A DNA stretch of 64,000 bases from an uncultured Pseudomonadota bacterium (lineage in GTDB: Bacteria; Pseudomonadota; Alphaproteobacteria; RF32; CAG-239), in contig CACWSG010000007.1 in assembly GCA_902763535.1 (NCBI GenBank), positions 1 to 64,000 on the forward strand. The letters are read 5' to 3'. Numbering within the stretch: position 1 is the stretch's first letter; each line of letters opens with the position of its first letter. Positions 1 to 8,192 of the stretch are shown piece after piece. The notes under the pieces were generated by a model, which was not told the origin of the DNA, did not search any database, and was given only the letters and a program-made list of their open reading frames with translations. Made by a program: the position numbers and the translations under genes.

Positions 1-90
1 GCAGCCTCATGCCTTTGAGTTGTTTGCCCGCTAAGGCGAACATCCCAATGACTTTTGGACACTTTTGGTCACTCAAAAGTGTCAATAATA

Positions 91-300
91 TAAAAAAATT
101 CGAAGATGCCTAATTCGCTTGTTTCACTCGCTCAGGCATGACATAAAAACTGTCACCCCTGAAGCCCTTTAGGGCTGAATTAGGGGTCTCCGAATTAATA
201 AAAAAATTCGAAGATGCCTAATTCGCTTGTTTCACTCGCTCAGGCATGACACTAATGTGTTATTGTCACCCCTTTAAGCTCTGCAAGGACTGAATTTTGG
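91..300. repeat. Two tandem copies of a ~108-bp palindromic intergenic repeat
   Basis: A 53-bp block at 91-143 recurs without change at 199-251. Each block is followed by a diverged second half that starts with TGTCACCCCT (151 and 263) and ends with a GGGGT-type sequence. The second half folds: in copy 1, CCCCT pairs with AGGGG around an inner GCCCT/AGGGC stem. The first half has ATGCCT/AGGCAT at its ends. No coding potential is seen. It resembles a family of extragenic palindromic repeats, and the unit may continue to the left of the window, since 1-90 also holds short repeats of TTTTGG/CTCAAAAGTG type. Confidence 0.75.
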
Positions 301-312
301 GGTTTCGAAAAC

Positions 313-345
313 AAAAAAAGGCTTGGATTATTCCAAGCCTTTTTG
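313..345 (-). terminator. Terminator of the Cys-rich secreted protein gene
   Basis: Inverted repeat AAGGCTTGGA (318-327) and TCCAAGCCTT (332-341) with a 4-nt loop. A-rich and T-rich flanks give a U-tract on both strands, so it can also stop transcription entering from the left. Confidence 0.85.
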
Positions 346-360
346 ACTTTTTGTTAAGCC

Positions 361-1878
361 CTAGTCTTTATTAAACCAAGAGCACCAACTGTCTGCTAAG
401 CAACCGGTCTTCGGAATATAGCCGGCACTGATATTACAGCCAACCGGAGTTCCGCAAACCAAAGCTCCGGCTCCTTTAACAATTTTCTTCCAGCTATAGG
501 TGTATTTTGTATCACCATTGCTAAAGCCTGATGCATTGCCGGGGATTGTTGCACTAGTATCAGATGGACAGAAACTGCAACCATCTTTAGCACCTTTATA
601 AACTTCAACATATTCGGCACCGGAATTACAGCTGATTAAACAACCGGTACCCAAAGAAAACGCTGTATCATTGGCAACACCATACAGGTTGCCTCCTTCA
701 TATTTGTCGTTTGATGATGTACACTCACATTTCTGATGGCACATTGCAGTAACGACCTTTTTATCTTTGCTGTTATATGCGGTAAAATTACTACCGGTTT
801 GCTCACACGGAGTATAATGCGTTCCGGTAAATATACTCCATTTATCCTGACAGCTGTATATATGATAAAAAGCGGGATACTTTCCGGCATCGACATCCAA
901 TTTACACGCCTGTTCTGATATACTTGCTTTATTTAAATCCAAACATACGGCAGCATAAGCACCATAAGTAGCATCATTTATTTCTGCGCCATACATATCT
1001 TTGTTCATTAGTTCGCTCACAACTTTAACATTATATTTATTAAAGCAAACATAAGTGTTCTTTTTGTCTAACTTGAAAATTCCATCAAAGGTATATTTTG
1101 GTAGTATTTCCAACTTGTAAGACGTTATTACCACCGATTTGCCATTAAATGTTATCGGATCATCTGAACTATAAAATTTCTTATCACTATTGCTGTATAT
1201 CTCATATGCAGATCCCTTGCTTCGCAACAAAGCATATTTACTGTCTTTACATTGAATAGAACTTTCTTTTACACAAGTTTTATTTGGAAGCTTCATAGCC
1301 TCAAAAGCAAAATTCTTCACTGCGCCTGAAACAGGAGTAACTTCAACAGTATCTGACGGACAATTACATTCCTTATAATATTCATGCTCTGTGGCTGTAC
1401 CATTGGCACAATCATACAAAGTTTTGTGATCGCCGCCCAAAACACCTCCATACTTGGTTTCACAATTAGCTTTGTCATAAGGATAAGCATTGTCGGTTTC
1501 ATTGCCGTTTTTGTATTTGTAACACATAACATTACTAATCTTCGTGCCGTTAGGATTGTTAAAGCATCTTTTATCAACATCTTTGGCAGGACCGGAGGTC
1601 GTATCATAACCTGATTGTTTACAAAAAACAGAACCGCATTCTTGCGGATGGTTTTTAGCATAGGTTGCTTTACAGCATGGACCGGTACAGCCAGTCTTGC
1701 ATTCATCAGGATGCTTTGCGGCATAATCTGCATCTTTACAATTATCTTTGCAATCTTCCCCAATACACTCAATATTAAATTTTTTATATTCATTAATTTT
1801 TTTGATTGCAGCATTTGACATCAGCGGATATAAACACAGCACCGAAGTCAACAATATAATCTTATGACTTATTTTCAT
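361..1878 (-). CDS. Cys-rich secreted protein of unknown function
   Basis: 505 residues. The first ~23 form a signal peptide (charged MKISHK, hydrophobic core, SNA-A cleavage site), so the protein is exported. More than 35 cysteines are spread along the chain. Near the N-terminus the pattern C..(A/T)YA..HP.EC occurs twice (about residues 48-60 and 68-81), an internal duplication. Many Cys pairs imply disulfide bonding in the periplasm or outside the cell, and a DsbD-type protein is encoded at 51217-52737. A strong AGGAGG site lies 8 nt before the ATG. The gene stands alone with its own promoter (1957-1985) and terminator. I recognise no family; a surface adhesin or structural protein is possible but unproven. 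Confidence 0.8.
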   Translation of the reverse strand: MKISHKIILLTSVLCLYPLMSNAAIKKINEYKKFNIECIGEDCKDNCKDADYAAKHPDECKTGCTGPCCKATYAKNHPQECGSVFCKQSGYDTTSGPAKDVDKRCFNNPNGTKISNVMCYKYKNGNETDNAYPYDKANCETKYGGVLGGDHKTLYDCANGTATEHEYYKECNCPSDTVEVTPVSGAVKNFAFEAMKLPNKTCVKESSIQCKDSKYALLRSKGSAYEIYSNSDKKFYSSDDPITFNGKSVVITSYKLEILPKYTFDGIFKLDKKNTYVCFNKYNVKVVSELMNKDMYGAEINDATYGAYAAVCLDLNKASISEQACKLDVDAGKYPAFYHIYSCQDKWSIFTGTHYTPCEQTGSNFTAYNSKDKKVVTAMCHQKCECTSSNDKYEGGNLYGVANDTAFSLGTGCLISCNSGAEYVEVYKGAKDGCSFCPSDTSATIPGNASGFSNGDTKYTYSWKKIVKGAGALVCGTPVGCNISAGYIPKTGCLADSWCSWFNKD

Positions 1879-1956
1879 AATTTTTACCTCCTTTTGCGTG
1901 AGCGTCGCAACCCATATAAACCATGCTCTGACGCCCAGTTTTCCTCCATATTTTCC

Positions 1957-1985
1957 ATTATAACATCATTTTGCAAAAAAGACAA
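1957..1985 (-). promoter_or_regulatory. Sigma70-type promoter for the Cys-rich protein
   Basis: On the minus strand, TTGTCT (1985-1980), a 17-bp spacer and a perfect TATAAT (1962-1957). This predicts a leader of about 70 nt that contains the AGGAGG site. Confidence 0.65.
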
Positions 1986-2059
1986 CACTTTTCAGCACTT
2001 AAGAATAACTTTAGTGAATAAAACTTAAAAAGGCGTTAAAATGCACCAAATGAGGGATA

Positions 2060-2737
2060 TTAGTCGTTTTTATTATTCGATTCAGCGGTCAAGTTATCAT
2101 TGCGTGAATCGATTATTATATCAGCCTCCCAATTTTCCTCACCTTCTGAGGCAAAATCATCATCTGATAAGGCATTTCCTTCGCTGCTGGAGCTGTTGTC
2201 AGTCTCTATCGTCGGTAAATCCTCATCTTTTGTTTCAATATCATTCATGTTGCTGATTTCGCCAATACTGACCTTAACTTTTTCCGGTCTGACCATCGGC
2301 AACTCGTCGCGCAACGCCAACTGCTCCTTATTCAACAACATAGCGGCGTCTTGTTTGGTGTTGTTATAGCACTTCAGCAACCAAACATCATAAATAGGAT
2401 GTTCTACCGCACTCAAAGCCGGTGTTGAAGAAAACATCCAACCTTTGAAAATATTTACCGGATTATCCGATTCGTAATTGTCAACAACATCAATAAATGC
2501 AGTGTCTTCCGGCGTTTCTTCCGGAGAATGAGTAACACATTTGCGTGCCAAAATCGAAAAACTGCCGAAATTGGCGACACCGTTCACCGGAACATCAATT
2601 TCCGTAACATGACCGGTAATCTTGTCCATTGCCTGCATTCGCGCGGTGTTCATGGCAATATCATCACCATACGCCACCGGCAGTTTTGCCAGCTCACCCA
2701 AGGTCAATATTGCCAAAAACAATCCGATTTTATTCAT
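2060..2737 (-). CDS. DUF2155 family protein, exported
   Basis: 225 residues from the ATG at 2737; a longer in-frame start exists at 2815 but lies deep in the upstream gene. The start MNKIGLFLAILTLGELAKL is a signal peptide. The centre carries the DUF2155 signature: GWMFSSTPALSAVEHPIYDV followed by WLLKC. The last ~70 residues are acidic, Ser/Asn-rich and probably disordered. In alphaproteobacteria this family is typically encoded directly after an MlaD-like gene, as here (8-bp overlap with the stop of the MCE gene), which suggests a role in envelope lipid transport. The biochemical function of the family is not known. Confidence 0.85.
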   Translation of the reverse strand: MNKIGLFLAILTLGELAKLPVAYGDDIAMNTARMQAMDKITGHVTEIDVPVNGVANFGSFSILARKCVTHSPEETPEDTAFIDVVDNYESDNPVNIFKGWMFSSTPALSAVEHPIYDVWLLKCYNNTKQDAAMLLNKEQLALRDELPMVRPEKVKVSIGEISNMNDIETKDEDLPTIETDNSSSSEGNALSDDDFASEGEENWEADIIIDSRNDNLTAESNNKND

Positions 2738-3200
2738 CGCCGGTAACCATAAATACAACTTCACTGACCAAATCTTCAATAGTCTTAAAATCTTTGGTGT
2801 TTTGTAATTGATCACCGTCTTTTAAGACTTCTTCGGCATGACCGGGGTCAATCTTAATAAATTTATCGCCCATCAAACCATCAGAGACAATTGCCGCCAC
2901 GCTGTCTGTCGGTAATTTAATGTTCGATGCGATACTCATTGTAACTTTAGCGGTATAATCTTCTTCATCGAGTCTTTGACTGACGACTGTACCGATTTTG
3001 ATACCGTTAATGCGAACATCCGATCCCACATTCAAACCGCCGACTTTCAAGAAAGTGGCATTGATATTATATCCCTTAACTACTTGTAAATCCGATACCG
3101 TATAGGCAAAATAGCAAAATACCGCAACCAGCAGCAAAACCGCAATTCCCATAATGGTTTCAACCGGTCTCTTAAAAGCAAAAATATCAATTTTACTCAT
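2730..3200 (-). CDS. mlaD: MCE/MlaD-type lipid-binding protein (second copy)
   Basis: 156 residues from the ATG at 3200, which overlaps the upstream stop as ATGAGTAA; an in-frame start at 3254 would run far into the upstream gene. One N-terminal membrane helix (about residues 14-35, IMGIAVLLLVAVFCYFAYTV) anchors a periplasmic MCE domain with the typical features: GGLNVGSDVRINGIKIGTV, then the short strand IVSDGLMGDKFIKIDPG. MCE proteins form hexameric rings that carry phospholipid between the membranes in Mla systems. The C-terminus is short, as in MlaD. It is cotranscribed with another MCE gene and with DUF2155. The matching MlaE, MlaF, MlaB and MlaC genes are not in the window. Confidence 0.87.
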   Translation of the reverse strand: MSKIDIFAFKRPVETIMGIAVLLLVAVFCYFAYTVSDLQVVKGYNINATFLKVGGLNVGSDVRINGIKIGTVVSQRLDEEDYTAKVTMSIASNIKLPTDSVAAIVSDGLMGDKFIKIDPGHAEEVLKDGDQLQNTKDFKTIEDLVSEVVFMVTGDE

Positions 3201-3735
3201 CGTTCTTCTTCTCCTCAATTTTCTCTTTTTTACCTTGGCGTTTGGCTTTGCCAATGCCTATAATGCGCTCAATCAATTCTTCCAATACCATGGCATCTTG
3301 CGTATAGGAAAACTCATCTCCCGGAGCCAGCATATCTTCCGATCCGCCCGGTTCAATTTCGATATACTTTTTGCCCATAATGCTGAAGCTGACAATAGCG
3401 GCCGAACTGTCATCAGGAAGTTGAATTTCTTCTTTGATTTCCATTTTTAAGATGGCTTTAAAATTGTCATCTAAAACCGCATCGGTTACACGCCCGACAT
3501 CAATTCCCGAAAGTCTCACAATATCACCGACTTGCAAGCCGTCCGTGCGATTAAAACGCGCGTATAATTGATAATATTTTCCGTCTTCTTTCGGCGCAAT
3601 CTCGCTGCGCGAAAAGAATATTGCCAAAAAAATCAGCAAAATCATTCCCAAAACCGACAACCCGACCTTAAGATTGCGAGTTTCTTCTTTGGTGTACAAT
3701 TCTATTATTTTCATTTGCAGACTATCCCAATCCAT
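3193..3735 (-). CDS. MCE/MlaD-type lipid-binding protein (first copy)
   Basis: 180 residues. A membrane helix lies at about 24-42 (VGLSVLGMILLIFLAIFFS) and an MCE domain follows with DGLQVGDIVRLSGIDVGRV and IVSFSIMGKKYIEIEPGG. The C-terminus is a highly charged Lys/Glu tail of ~20 residues not found in the next copy. The two MCE proteins are clearly related but diverged, so a mixed hexamer or two different rings are both possible. The start is uncertain: ATG 3735 lies only 8 nt after a TATAAT (3749-3744), which would make the message nearly leaderless; the ATG at 3714 (MKIIEL) is the alternative. Confidence 0.8.
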   Translation of the reverse strand: MDWDSLQMKIIELYTKEETRNLKVGLSVLGMILLIFLAIFFSRSEIAPKEDGKYYQLYARFNRTDGLQVGDIVRLSGIDVGRVTDAVLDDNFKAILKMEIKEEIQLPDDSSAAIVSFSIMGKKYIEIEPGGSEDMLAPGDEFSYTQDAMVLEELIERIIGIGKAKRQGKKEKIEEKKNDE

Positions 3736-3872
3736 ATTTTAAGATTATATCTTGTATAAAACAAAATATTTGTTTTGTCATCAAAGATTTTGAAAAATAA
3801 AAATAGTTGTTAAAATTTAAAATAATTATGTTATCATAACCGCGATTTATAAAATAAAAACAAGGATAAATT

Positions 3873-4586
3873 ATGCTTGAGGTCAAGGGGATTCGCAAAT
3901 ATTTGGGGAATAGAGAAATTCTCCGCGATGTCAGTTTCAGTCTTGCTGACAACGGAATAACGGCACTGTTGGGACCAAACGGAGCCGGCAAGACCACATT
4001 AATGCGCCTGCTTATCGGTTATTATGAGCCTGATTTCGGGGATATTACCATCAATGGATATTCTTTGGAGGCGAATCACATAAAAGCTGTCAGCAATATA
4101 GCCTATGTTCCCGAGAGCGGAGGCGTTTATCCTGAGATGACCGTCTTTGAATATCTCAAGTTTATGGCGGATATAAAACATATTCCTCAAGCCGATTTTG
4201 CCGCTAATTTGGACGATTTAGCATCATCTTTGGAGCTTAATCAGGTTATGGAACAAAAATGTGAAACTTTGTCAAAAGGTTTTTCAAGAAGAGTAGCTAT
4301 TGCCGGTGCCCTTATCTCCGCCCCGAAGTTTTTGATATTAGATGAGCCTTGTGAGGGTTTGGATGTTAAGCAAAAAGTCAATTTGCGTGCTTTTTTAAAA
4401 AAACGCAGTCGTTCCTGCGCCATTTTAATTTCGACTCACATTATGGAAGATGTTGAAGCAATGGCCGATCGCATTTTGCTTTTGTCCTCGGGGCAGCTTA
4501 TCTGTGATGCCAAACCGCAGGAACTCAAAAGCAAGGCCAATAAATTGAGTATTGAAGCTTCTTTTTTCTCTTTGGTACAAGGATAA
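3873..4586 (+). CDS. ABC transporter ATPase, gliding/NosF-type
   Basis: 237 residues. Walker A is GPNGAGKTT (about 34-42), the signature loop is LSKGFSRRVAIAG (about 134), and Walker B is FLILDEP (about 152), followed by the switch His in STHIMEDVEAM. The signature loop has LSKG in place of LSGG, common in this family. It energises the membrane protein encoded 9 bp downstream. The order ATPase, ABC-2 permease, GldG-like protein, DUF4340 protein matches the gldAFG-type clusters that occur well beyond gliding bacteria. A clear AAGGA site precedes the ATG. It diverges from the MCE operon, with a 137-bp shared promoter region. Confidence 0.9.
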   Translation: MLEVKGIRKYLGNREILRDVSFSLADNGITALLGPNGAGKTTLMRLLIGYYEPDFGDITINGYSLEANHIKAVSNIAYVPESGGVYPEMTVFEYLKFMADIKHIPQADFAANLDDLASSLELNQVMEQKCETLSKGFSRRVAIAGALISAPKFLILDEPCEGLDVKQKVNLRAFLKKRSRSCAILISTHIMEDVEAMADRILLLSSGQLICDAKPQELKSKANKLSIEASFFSLVQG

Positions 4587-4595
4587 AATTTCATT

Positions 4596-5327
4596 ATGAT
4601 GTATGATGCTTTAACCTGTTTTTATAAAGATTTTAAGTTCTATTTTGCCAATCGCATAATCTATTTGCTGTTGCCTCTTTATATATTGATATCGGTGGGT
4701 ATGACTTTTTGGGGAACGGATTTTTACAACGATTCGACGATTAATTTGCAACAATTTTTTGCCAATCAGCCTTTGGTTTTGGCCATCATAATTCCGGCTT
4801 TGACCATGCGTTCGATTGCTGATGAGTATCGCGCCCGCACACTTGAAATTATTATGGCGCAACCGATCAGCCGCTTAGCTTTTGTTTTGGGCAAATTTAT
4901 GGCCGCTTGGGCAATATGCGGGGTTATGCTGCTTGCCTCAATGTTGTTTTGGTTTTTGCTGTCATTTTGGCTCGCTTTGGACAATTTTTGGATTTTGTGG
5001 TGCTATGTAGCGGCATGGATTGCCAGCGGTGCCTTATGCGCTTTGTCTTTGTTGGCGGCCTCTTTCTTTTCGCATATGTTGAGTGCTTTTGCTTTGGCTT
5101 TGGCTATATGTTTTTTACTTATAAATCTTAATTTAGGATGGATTGGCGGATTGTTTACCAAACACAGTCTGCTGGCATTAAAGATTGCCGGATCCTTCAG
5201 CTTTGCTTCGCAATATGATAATATGATATCCGGACAAATAAGTCTTTCGGCCTTAATATACTTTGCCTCCATAACCGCGGCATTCATTTGGCTGACCGGT
5301 GCGGTTTTGGACTATAAAAGGAGATAA
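4596..5327 (+). CDS. ABC-2 type permease (GldF-like)
   Basis: 243 residues with six predicted membrane helices (about 20-38, 58-76, 98-125, 135-160, 165-185, 215-235). The motif RSIADEYRARTLEIIMAQPI between helices 2 and 3 is the classic ABC-2 permease coupling segment (E..RT.E.....P). It is the membrane partner of the upstream ATPase. The substrate cannot be read from the sequence. Confidence 0.87.
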   Translation: MMYDALTCFYKDFKFYFANRIIYLLLPLYILISVGMTFWGTDFYNDSTINLQQFFANQPLVLAIIIPALTMRSIADEYRARTLEIIMAQPISRLAFVLGKFMAAWAICGVMLLASMLFWFLLSFWLALDNFWILWCYVAAWIASGALCALSLLAASFFSHMLSAFALALAICFLLINLNLGWIGGLFTKHSLLALKIAGSFSFASQYDNMISGQISLSALIYFASITAAFIWLTGAVLDYKRR

Positions 5328-5331
5328 TATC

Positions 5332-7215
5332 TTGTTTTTAAAGCAAAAAATCAATTCAGATGGCAAATTGGCGCTGTTGTTTGGCGGAGTTTTGCTGCTG
5401 CTTATCATCTTTAATGTATTAAGCGGATTGCTTTTTGGTTATGTTGCCGCAGATGTTACCGCTGACAAACGTTATGAATTGAGCCGACCGACAATTAATC
5501 TTTTGCAAGAAAATAAAGCTCCGATAATAATTCGTTTGTATATATCGCGCGACCTGAAACAGGCCAGCCCGCGCTATGGTGCTTATGCTGATTATCTAAA
5601 TCGTATGCTCAATCAATATGTTGAGCATGGCCATGGCCGCATCAAAATGGAATTAGTCGAGATAACTCCATATTCCAGCGCTGAAATAGCTGCGGAAAAA
5701 GTCGGTTTGCATCCTCTTGATATTACCGATTCCAGTCATGATGTTTATTTGGGTGCTAATATTATTCACGCATCCGGTGCCGCTTTGAGTATTCCGGTTT
5801 TTGACATCAAACGCAAAAGTATGCTTGAAGATGACATCAGCCGTTCAATCTCGCGGCTGAATTCTCCCAAAGCTCCGCTTATCGGCGTAATTTCGCCTTA
5901 TTTTAATGTGGCTTCATCCGGCAAAATTATAGCTTTTAATGATGATTGGCCGTTTATCAAACAACTCAAGGCTTCCGGTTTTCGCATTAAACCTTTGGGC
6001 TCGTCTATGGCATATATTCCCGAGGATATTGATGCGGTTTTGCTTTATTATCCTCTGGTGTTAAAGCCCTTAAATTTATATGCCATTGACCAGTATTTGT
6101 TGCGTGGCGGCAATGTTATGGTTATGCTGGACGCTTTTTCCGAATTAAAATTTGCCCAAAATAATACTTATGATTTGTATAACAGCGGAATGCAGGCTTT
6201 TTTACAAAATTTGGGAGTGGAGTATTATAATGATATGCTTATCGGCGATTTGCAAAACAACCAAAATGTTGCAATCGACGGCAAAAACAGCAGTTATCCG
6301 CTTTATCTCAAGGTCTATTCCCCGCAAATGGCAACTCACCCGATTACTGCGCGCCTGCATGATCTAAAACTCAATTACAGCTCTTTGTTTAATTTTGATA
6401 CCTCCAAATCAAAGTTACGCAGCACGGTTTTATATTTCAGCGGCAAGCAAAGCGGCATAGTTCCTGCGGCTTGGGCTTCACAGCAGAGTTTTGCCACATT
6501 AAAACAAAAAATAAAGTCGGAAGATATGCAGTTTCCGCTGGCTTTGTTGTTGGAGGGAAATTTTCCGCCTTTTTATCATGAACCTTTGATTAACAGCCCC
6601 GAATTGGTGCTCAAAATGCCATTGTTTGCCGACAGAGCTCAAAAAGAGGGAAAATTGTTGCTGACCGGTGACAGCGATATGGCGGCATGGTCATTGTGGC
6701 GCGGCGGCTCCAACGACGGCAATACGCCATTTTTCTCTTCGGATAATATGTTGTTTATACGCAGTGCATTGGATTATCTGTCATCCAGTGCTTATTCCAA
6801 TGTCGGGCAAAAGTTTTTGACCCAAAACAAATACAACCTGAAAGATATAATCAGGATTTGGGCAGAAAACCAAAACACAGAACATAGAAATGCCGTTTTG
6901 CAGCAACTGCAAGATACGCGCCGACAAATTAATCAAATTTTTGAGGCATCTTATAATACAGAGTTTGATTTTTCGGTTGGTCGTCAGCAAAAATTAGCTG
7001 ATTTGCAAAATAATGAACTAACCTTGGAACAAAGCTTAAAACAGATTGACTATAAAATCCAAGAAGATTATCATCACTACCGAAAGTGTTTTATAGCGGC
7101 TATGCTCATATTACCGGCTTTATTGGCAGTTTTGGCGGTTTGGTGCGCATATTATTGTTATCGTCGTTTTTACCTGAGGCAAAAGAGGAAAAAGTTTTAT
7201 GAAAAAAACAGCTAA
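5332..7215 (+). CDS. GldG-like ABC auxiliary membrane protein
   Basis: About 627 residues. I choose the TTG at 5332, preceded by AAAGGAG 8 nt upstream; an in-frame GTG at 5299 lies inside the permease gene. The N-terminal helix (FGGVLLLLIIFNVLSGLLFG) is followed by a large periplasmic region of the ABC_transp_aux/GldG type, with DVTADKRYELSRPTINLL near its start and LLLTGDSDMAAW near 440. A second helix lies near the C-terminus (about 590-612), followed by a basic tail. Such proteins accompany ABC-2 transporters of the gliding type and may shape the substrate path. Its stop overlaps the next start by 17 bp. Confidence 0.85.
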   Translation: MFLKQKINSDGKLALLFGGVLLLLIIFNVLSGLLFGYVAADVTADKRYELSRPTINLLQENKAPIIIRLYISRDLKQASPRYGAYADYLNRMLNQYVEHGHGRIKMELVEITPYSSAEIAAEKVGLHPLDITDSSHDVYLGANIIHASGAALSIPVFDIKRKSMLEDDISRSISRLNSPKAPLIGVISPYFNVASSGKIIAFNDDWPFIKQLKASGFRIKPLGSSMAYIPEDIDAVLLYYPLVLKPLNLYAIDQYLLRGGNVMVMLDAFSELKFAQNNTYDLYNSGMQAFLQNLGVEYYNDMLIGDLQNNQNVAIDGKNSSYPLYLKVYSPQMATHPITARLHDLKLNYSSLFNFDTSKSKLRSTVLYFSGKQSGIVPAAWASQQSFATLKQKIKSEDMQFPLALLLEGNFPPFYHEPLINSPELVLKMPLFADRAQKEGKLLLTGDSDMAAWSLWRGGSNDGNTPFFSSDNMLFIRSALDYLSSSAYSNVGQKFLTQNKYNLKDIIRIWAENQNTEHRNAVLQQLQDTRRQINQIFEASYNTEFDFSVGRQQKLADLQNNELTLEQSLKQIDYKIQEDYHHYRKCFIAAMLILPALLAVLAVWCAYYCYRRFYLRQKRKKFYEKNS

Positions 7216-8179
7216 AATTGTTATTTTAAGCATTGTCGTTGTTTCACTGCTGGTGGCAGCATTTTTGGGCTTTATGGCTTGGAGGCAGGGAACACTCCTG
7301 CAAGGAAAGTTGGTTTTTGCCAAATCGTATGACGCCGGAAGCAAGGTCAATCATATCACCATAACTAATAAAGAGGGCACCATTGAGCTTGAACAGGTTG
7401 AAGGTTATTGGCGCTTGCCCAAGTACAATGGTTATTATGCTGATTTTGGCGTAGTCAAAAACTTTTTTGACAATTTGAACAGCAGTGCTTATTTGGTAAA
7501 AATCCCTGACGGCGATAAAAAATTGGCCGATTTTCTTTTGTTAAATCCGCTTGATAATTCTGAAAATTTCGGCACCGGAACCTTAATTCAAACTTATGCC
7601 GATGATGTGTTGTTGGATTCGGTGGTTGTCGGTATGCGTGATGTTGAAAAAGGCTATTTTCTGGCTCGCCACGCTGATTCTGATAATGTATGGCTGGTTG
7701 GCGGAAGTTATGATTTTCCCTCAGAAGTAAAGATGTGGTTGCCGTCGCCGATATTGGAAATTCCTTTATCTGCCGTAGAAATGTTAGGAGTCGACGGAAA
7801 TTTAATATCACGGCGCATGAGCATAGAAGATTTTCATGATCGCTTAGGTTTGAGCGTAAATGTAAGCTGGCTGTTTCATAATTTATCATCATTGGATGTT
7901 TATGGGGTAATGCCTGAAGATGAGTTTGTTGCCAAATATTCTGATGCCAAATTGGCAAAAATCTATGATATATCGACTTTTTACGGGCTTCGTTTTGAAC
8001 TTGATCTTTATAAAACAGAAGATAATCAGGCATGGCTTAATATAAAATTATCTACCGACAGTATTGCCCTTTCGGCAATTGATGACTATATCAAAGACAA
8101 CCTCTTTTTGTATGAAGGTTGGTATTTTCAAATATCGCCGCGTCAAAGAGATTATTTGATGGGTTATACTTTGTTATAG
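7199..8179 (+). CDS. DUF4340 domain protein
   Basis: 326 residues. One N-terminal membrane helix (about 7-27) anchors a periplasmic domain in which strand pairs repeat, of the type HITITNKEGTIELEQVEGYW. That is the DUF4340 pattern. The family is found with gliding-type ABC clusters, as here (17-bp overlap with the GldG-like gene). Its role is unknown; it probably assembles with the transporter. Confidence 0.8.
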   Translation: MKKTAKIVILSIVVVSLLVAAFLGFMAWRQGTLLQGKLVFAKSYDAGSKVNHITITNKEGTIELEQVEGYWRLPKYNGYYADFGVVKNFFDNLNSSAYLVKIPDGDKKLADFLLLNPLDNSENFGTGTLIQTYADDVLLDSVVVGMRDVEKGYFLARHADSDNVWLVGGSYDFPSEVKMWLPSPILEIPLSAVEMLGVDGNLISRRMSIEDFHDRLGLSVNVSWLFHNLSSLDVYGVMPEDEFVAKYSDAKLAKIYDISTFYGLRFELDLYKTEDNQAWLNIKLSTDSIALSAIDDYIKDNLFLYEGWYFQISPRQRDYLMGYTLL

Positions 8180-8192
8180 TTTTTTAGGATTC

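Noticed and set aside
1317..1814. Minus-strand 165-codon frame within the Cys-rich gene
   Set aside because: Out-of-frame shadow of the real gene, which has a signal peptide and strong ribosome site.
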